The notes below the pieces were generated by a model. The model had not been told where the DNA came from. It did no database searches and worked only from the letters and a program-made list of their open reading frames with translations. From the NCBI GenBank assembly GCA_031254075.1, contig JAIRVD010000307.1, forward strand, positions 1 through 7,540: a DNA stretch of 7,540 nt, given 5' to 3'. A program made the translations under genes and the position numbers. Every line of letters begins with the position of its first letter. Position 1 is the first letter of the stretch. This DNA comes from Clostridiales bacterium. GTDB lineage: Bacteria; Bacillota; Clostridia; Lachnospirales; WQUN01. This document shows, piece by piece, positions 5,899-7,540 of the stretch.

Positions 5899-6612
5899 AT
5901 GTTCACTCAATCTGATTGGAATTACAAAACCTCTTCACGACCAACGCAAACGGCTCATCCACATCCGCATCCACATCCGCATCCGCATCCCGTGCCGCAT
6001 CCTCATCCTCGACCGCCGCACCCTCATCCGCACCCGCCACATCCGCATCCACCACACCCTCCACATCCTCATCCGCCGCACCATAAACCCCATCCGGCGC
6101 GTCCCGTTCCGATTCCTCATCCGCCGCCGCCACGTCCCATTAAACCGATTCAAATTGCTGTTCCCGCAAGCGCGACACAACCGCCCGTGCTTCGTCCGCC
6201 GACGCCGTTCACCGATTACGGTCCCGCACCGTTCGTAGCAAACATCGAAGACGCCACCCTCACGAATGATTATTACCGCACCGCCCTTTGGACAGGAGAA
6301 CATCTGCAAACCACACTGATGTCCATTCCGCCCGGCGGCGATATCGGGCTCGAAATTCATCCCGATACCGACCAATTCATTCGCATCGAAGACGGTCAAG
6401 GCTTAACCCAAATGGGCAGCTCAAAAACCCATCTGACCTTCAAGCAAACCGTCTTCAAAGACTCCGCAGTCTTCGTTCCCGCAGGCACTTGGCACAATAT
6501 CACAAACATCGGCACAAAACCGATGAAACTCTATACCATTTACGCACCGCCCCACCATCCGCACGGAACCGTTCATCCGACCAAAGAAGTCGCGGAGAAG
6601 ATGGGGGATTAA
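5899..6612 (+). CDS. Cupin-domain protein with an N-terminal His-Pro repeat extension
   Basis: The 237-residue protein has two parts. Residues 20-80 are an almost pure His/Pro tract with HP, HPP and HPHP units. Residues about 104-230 form a single cupin that I recognise as a small family in Bacillota: FTDYGPAPFVANIEDATL, then IGLEIHPDTDQFIRIEDGQGL, then PAGTWHNITN, then YAPPHHPHGTVHPTK. Cupin motif 2, PxGxxHxxxN, is complete (P194, G196, H199, N203). Motif 1 is atypical: H154, D156 and Q159 stand where HxH and E are usual. Metal binding by the barrel may thus be altered, while the His tract could bind zinc, nickel, copper or cobalt. There is no signal peptide, so a cytoplasmic site is likely. 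Its ATG follows directly on the U-tract of the terminator hairpin, with GGAGG 11 bases upstream. Substrate and role are unknown. Confidence 0.9.
   Translation: MFTQSDWNYKTSSRPTQTAHPHPHPHPHPHPVPHPHPRPPHPHPHPPHPHPPHPPHPHPPHHKPHPARPVPIPHPPPPRPIKPIQIAVPASATQPPVLRPPTPFTDYGPAPFVANIEDATLTNDYYRTALWTGEHLQTTLMSIPPGGDIGLEIHPDTDQFIRIEDGQGLTQMGSSKTHLTFKQTVFKDSAVFVPAGTWHNITNIGTKPMKLYTIYAPPHHPHGTVHPTKEVAEKMGD
5956..6138 (+). repeat. CATCCN hexamer-type repeat encoding the His-Pro tract
   Basis: The stretch is built of imperfect tandem CATCCG, CATCCT, CACCCT and CATCCA units, with insertions of CCG or CCA. It has almost no G on the coding strand except in CCG. It translates to residues 20-80 of the cupin protein. 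Such a short-unit repeat is prone to length change by slippage. The two other open frames here (Ile/Arg-His on the plus strand, Met-Arg-Trp on the minus strand) are by-products of the repeat. Unit sizes vary and no unique spacers are present, so this is not a CRISPR array. Confidence 0.85.
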
Positions 6613-6631
6613 GTTTGTAAATAAAAAAACA

Positions 6632-6677
6632 TTGGGGCTGTAGCGAAATAAGTTTTCCAATTTCGTTACAGCCCCAA
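6632..6677 (+). terminator. Long hairpin after the cupin gene, probable terminator
   Basis: TTGGGGCTGTAGCGAAAT (6632-6649) pairs with ATTTCGTTACAGCCCCAA (6660-6677) over 18 bp with a single G-U pair and a ten-base loop. On the plus strand the U-tract is displaced (TTTTT at 6684-6688, six bases beyond the stem). On the minus strand the stem is followed within two bases by seven Us (6629-6623). It is therefore structurally a better minus-strand terminator, although no minus-strand gene runs into it here. It most likely ends the cupin transcript and insulates galK. Confidence 0.7.
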
Positions 6678-6683
6678 AACCCA

Positions 6684-6713
6684 TTTTTCAAAAAAACATT
6701 AATGTTTGAAAAA
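6684..6713 (+). promoter_or_regulatory. AT-rich inverted repeat upstream of galK, possible operator
   Basis: TTTTTCAAA (6684-6692) and TTTGAAAAA (6705-6713) are perfect inverted copies flanking AAAA and the palindrome CATTAATG (6697-6704). The right arm overlaps the -35 box TTGAAA (6706-6711) of the putative galK promoter, a suitable place for a repressor. It could instead be a weak part of the preceding terminator, since the left arm supplies its TTTTT. Function is inference. Confidence 0.4.
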
Positions 6714-6733
6714 CCGGAGTAATTGTGTAAAAT
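6706..6733 (+). promoter_or_regulatory. Putative galK promoter
   Basis: TTGAAA (6706-6711), a 16-base spacer and TAAAAT (6728-6733) fit a sigma-A promoter with five of six matches in each box. Transcription would begin near 6740, giving a leader of about 120 bases before galK. It is the best candidate in the 248-base gap between the cupin gene and galK. Confidence 0.55.
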
Positions 6734-6768
6734 AACCCCATGAATAACTTTATTCGGGAGCTTTCTTT

Positions 6769-6846
6769 ATGGGAAACGTTTCTGCAGTATCTCGTCAATT
6801 AATAAGCTGCGGACGAACAAATTTTACATATTTACGACGCAGATGA
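6769..6846 (+). CDS. Possible 25-residue leader peptide upstream of galK
   Basis: ATG at 6769 is preceded by GGGAG (6756-6760) at eight-base spacing, a good ribosome binding site. The frame runs 25 codons to TGA at 6844-6846, ending 14 bases before the galK ATG. The product would be basic, with [10 protein letters not shown] at the start and three successive arginines (CGA CGC AGA) just before the stop. No known family is recognised. It may be a regulatory leader ORF, a translated small protein, or chance. The ribosome binding site and the position within the putative galK leader are the only support. Confidence 0.3.
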   Translation: MGNVSAVSRQLISCGRTNFTYLRRR

Positions 6847-6860
6847 AGAAAGGTGATTTT

Positions 6861-7540
6861 ATGCAACCGCAAACTTTTTTCGCGCCGGGGCGTGTTAATA
6901 TAATCGGGGAGCATATTGATTATAATGGCGGGTATGTTTTGCCATGTGTGATTGGGATGGGTACATATGTAGAGATTCGCGGGCGTTCGGATGGAATCGG
7001 GCGATTTGCGAGTCGGAATTTTGAGCAGATTATTGAGGTTCAGTTGAGCGGGTTGGCTTATAACGAGGCGCATGGCTGGGCGAATTACGCGAAGGGAATT
7101 GTTTATCATTTACAGCGGGCGGGGCATAAGTTTTCGGGGTTTGAAGTGATGTTTTCGGGGGATATTCCGAACGGAGCGGGGCTTTCGTCGTCGGCATCGG
7201 TTGAGATTGCGATGGCGGTTGCGTTGACTGAATTTTTTTCGCTCGGAATTGAAATGATTGAGCTTGTGAAGCTTGCGCAGAGAAGCGAGAATGAATTTGT
7301 CGGGGTAAACTGCGGCATTATGGATATGTTCGCGATTGGAATGGGGAAGAAGGATTTTGCGACAGCACTTCACTGCGACAGTTTGGAGTATGAATATGTT
7401 CCGCTGAATCTCGACGAATACAAAATTGTAATAATGGACACAAACAAACGCCGCAAACTGAATGAATCAAAATACAACGAACGCCGCGCGGAATGTGAAA
7501 ACGCGTCGGAAGTTTTAAAAAAATTTTTGAAAATAAATAA
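6861..7540 (+). CDS. galK: Galactokinase, N-terminal part (cut by window edge)
   Basis: Galactokinase phosphorylates alpha-D-galactose to galactose 1-phosphate with ATP, the first committed step of the Leloir pathway in the cytoplasm. The visible 226 residues include the GHMP-kinase signature [18 protein letters not shown] (7-24), with the usual HTDYNGG changed to HIDYNGG. D20 is there for sugar contact. The ATP-binding motif [11 protein letters not shown] (103-113) and CGIMDMF (151-157) with the catalytic D155 are also present. The common form there is CGIMDQF, so M156 is a substitution. [18 protein letters not shown] (195-212) matches the family. The start is ATG 6861, with GAAAGGTGAT ending four bases upstream. 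The C-terminal part, roughly 160 residues, is beyond the window. HIDY and GIMDM leave open a related sugar kinase of the same family, but galactokinase is by far the best call. Confidence 0.92.
   Translation, partial: MQPQTFFAPGRVNIIGEHIDYNGGYVLPCVIGMGTYVEIRGRSDGIGRFASRNFEQIIEVQLSGLAYNEAHGWANYAKGIVYHLQRAGHKFSGFEVMFSGDIPNGAGLSSSASVEIAMAVALTEFFSLGIEMIELVKLAQRSENEFVGVNCGIMDMFAIGMGKKDFATALHCDSLEYEYVPLNLDEYKIVIMDTNKRRKLNESKYNERRAECENASEVLKKFLKIN

Noticed and set aside
5956..6138. Tandem repeat considered as a CRISPR array or intergenic repeat
   Set aside because: There are no unique spacers and no constant repeat length, and the repeat is in frame with the cupin protein.
5849..6399. Long open frames in other frames and on the other strand over the His-Pro repeat
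   Set aside because: They arise from the hexamer-like repeat (Ile-His/Arg-Ile or Met-Arg-Trp products) and lack ribosome binding sites. The frame leading into the complete cupin domain is clearly the real one.
6795..7373. Minus-strand open frames opposite galK and its leader
   Set aside because: They overlap a clear galactokinase frame with GHMP motifs and show no domain of their own.

Overview
The window looks like a chromosomal segment of a low-to-mid GC Gram-positive bacterium of the Bacillota, most likely a clostridium-like anaerobe. The signs are a ylmE-sepF-ylmG division cluster, a YlbJ-type membrane protein otherwise known from spore formers, strong GGAGG-type ribosome binding sites, two UUG starts with good Shine-Dalgarno sites, an aldo/keto reductase carrying a ferredoxin-like tail, and the end of a bacterial group II intron. 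No species can be named from the sequence.

Left arm (1-2586, all minus strand): reading in the direction of transcription, a YlbJ-like integral membrane protein is followed by rpsT (ribosomal protein S20, UUG start, own strong promoter and terminator) and an iron-sulfur aldo/keto reductase with its own terminator. Immediately after the U-tract of that last terminator, the first 114 bases of the window read, on the minus strand, as the 5' end of a group II intron. This is the site preference known for class C introns. The rest of the intron lies outside the window.

Centre (2555-5898, plus strand): a promoter with a perfect extended -10, lying inside the first codons of the divergent ylbJ-like gene, drives four tightly packed genes: a membrane-anchored HlyD/biotinyl-lipoyl-type protein, the PLP-binding YggS/YlmE protein (overlapping by 4 bp), sepF and yggT/ylmG. 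This is the Gram-positive division-associated cluster. The ylmH and divIVA genes that often follow are absent, and a large terminator hairpin closes the unit.

Right arm (5883-7540, plus strand): a cupin protein with a 60-residue His-Pro-rich extension starts at the base after the U-tract of the previous terminator, with its ribosome binding site inside the hairpin arm. After it come an 18-bp hairpin, an AT-rich inverted repeat overlapping a putative promoter, a possible 25-codon leader ORF with a good ribosome binding site, and the 5' two-thirds or less of galK (galactokinase), cut by the window edge.

Most of the window is ordinary housekeeping sequence. The points most worth a second look are the intron-terminator junction, the hairpin that hides the cupin ribosome binding site, the His-Pro domain itself, and the leader and operator-like structures upstream of galK.
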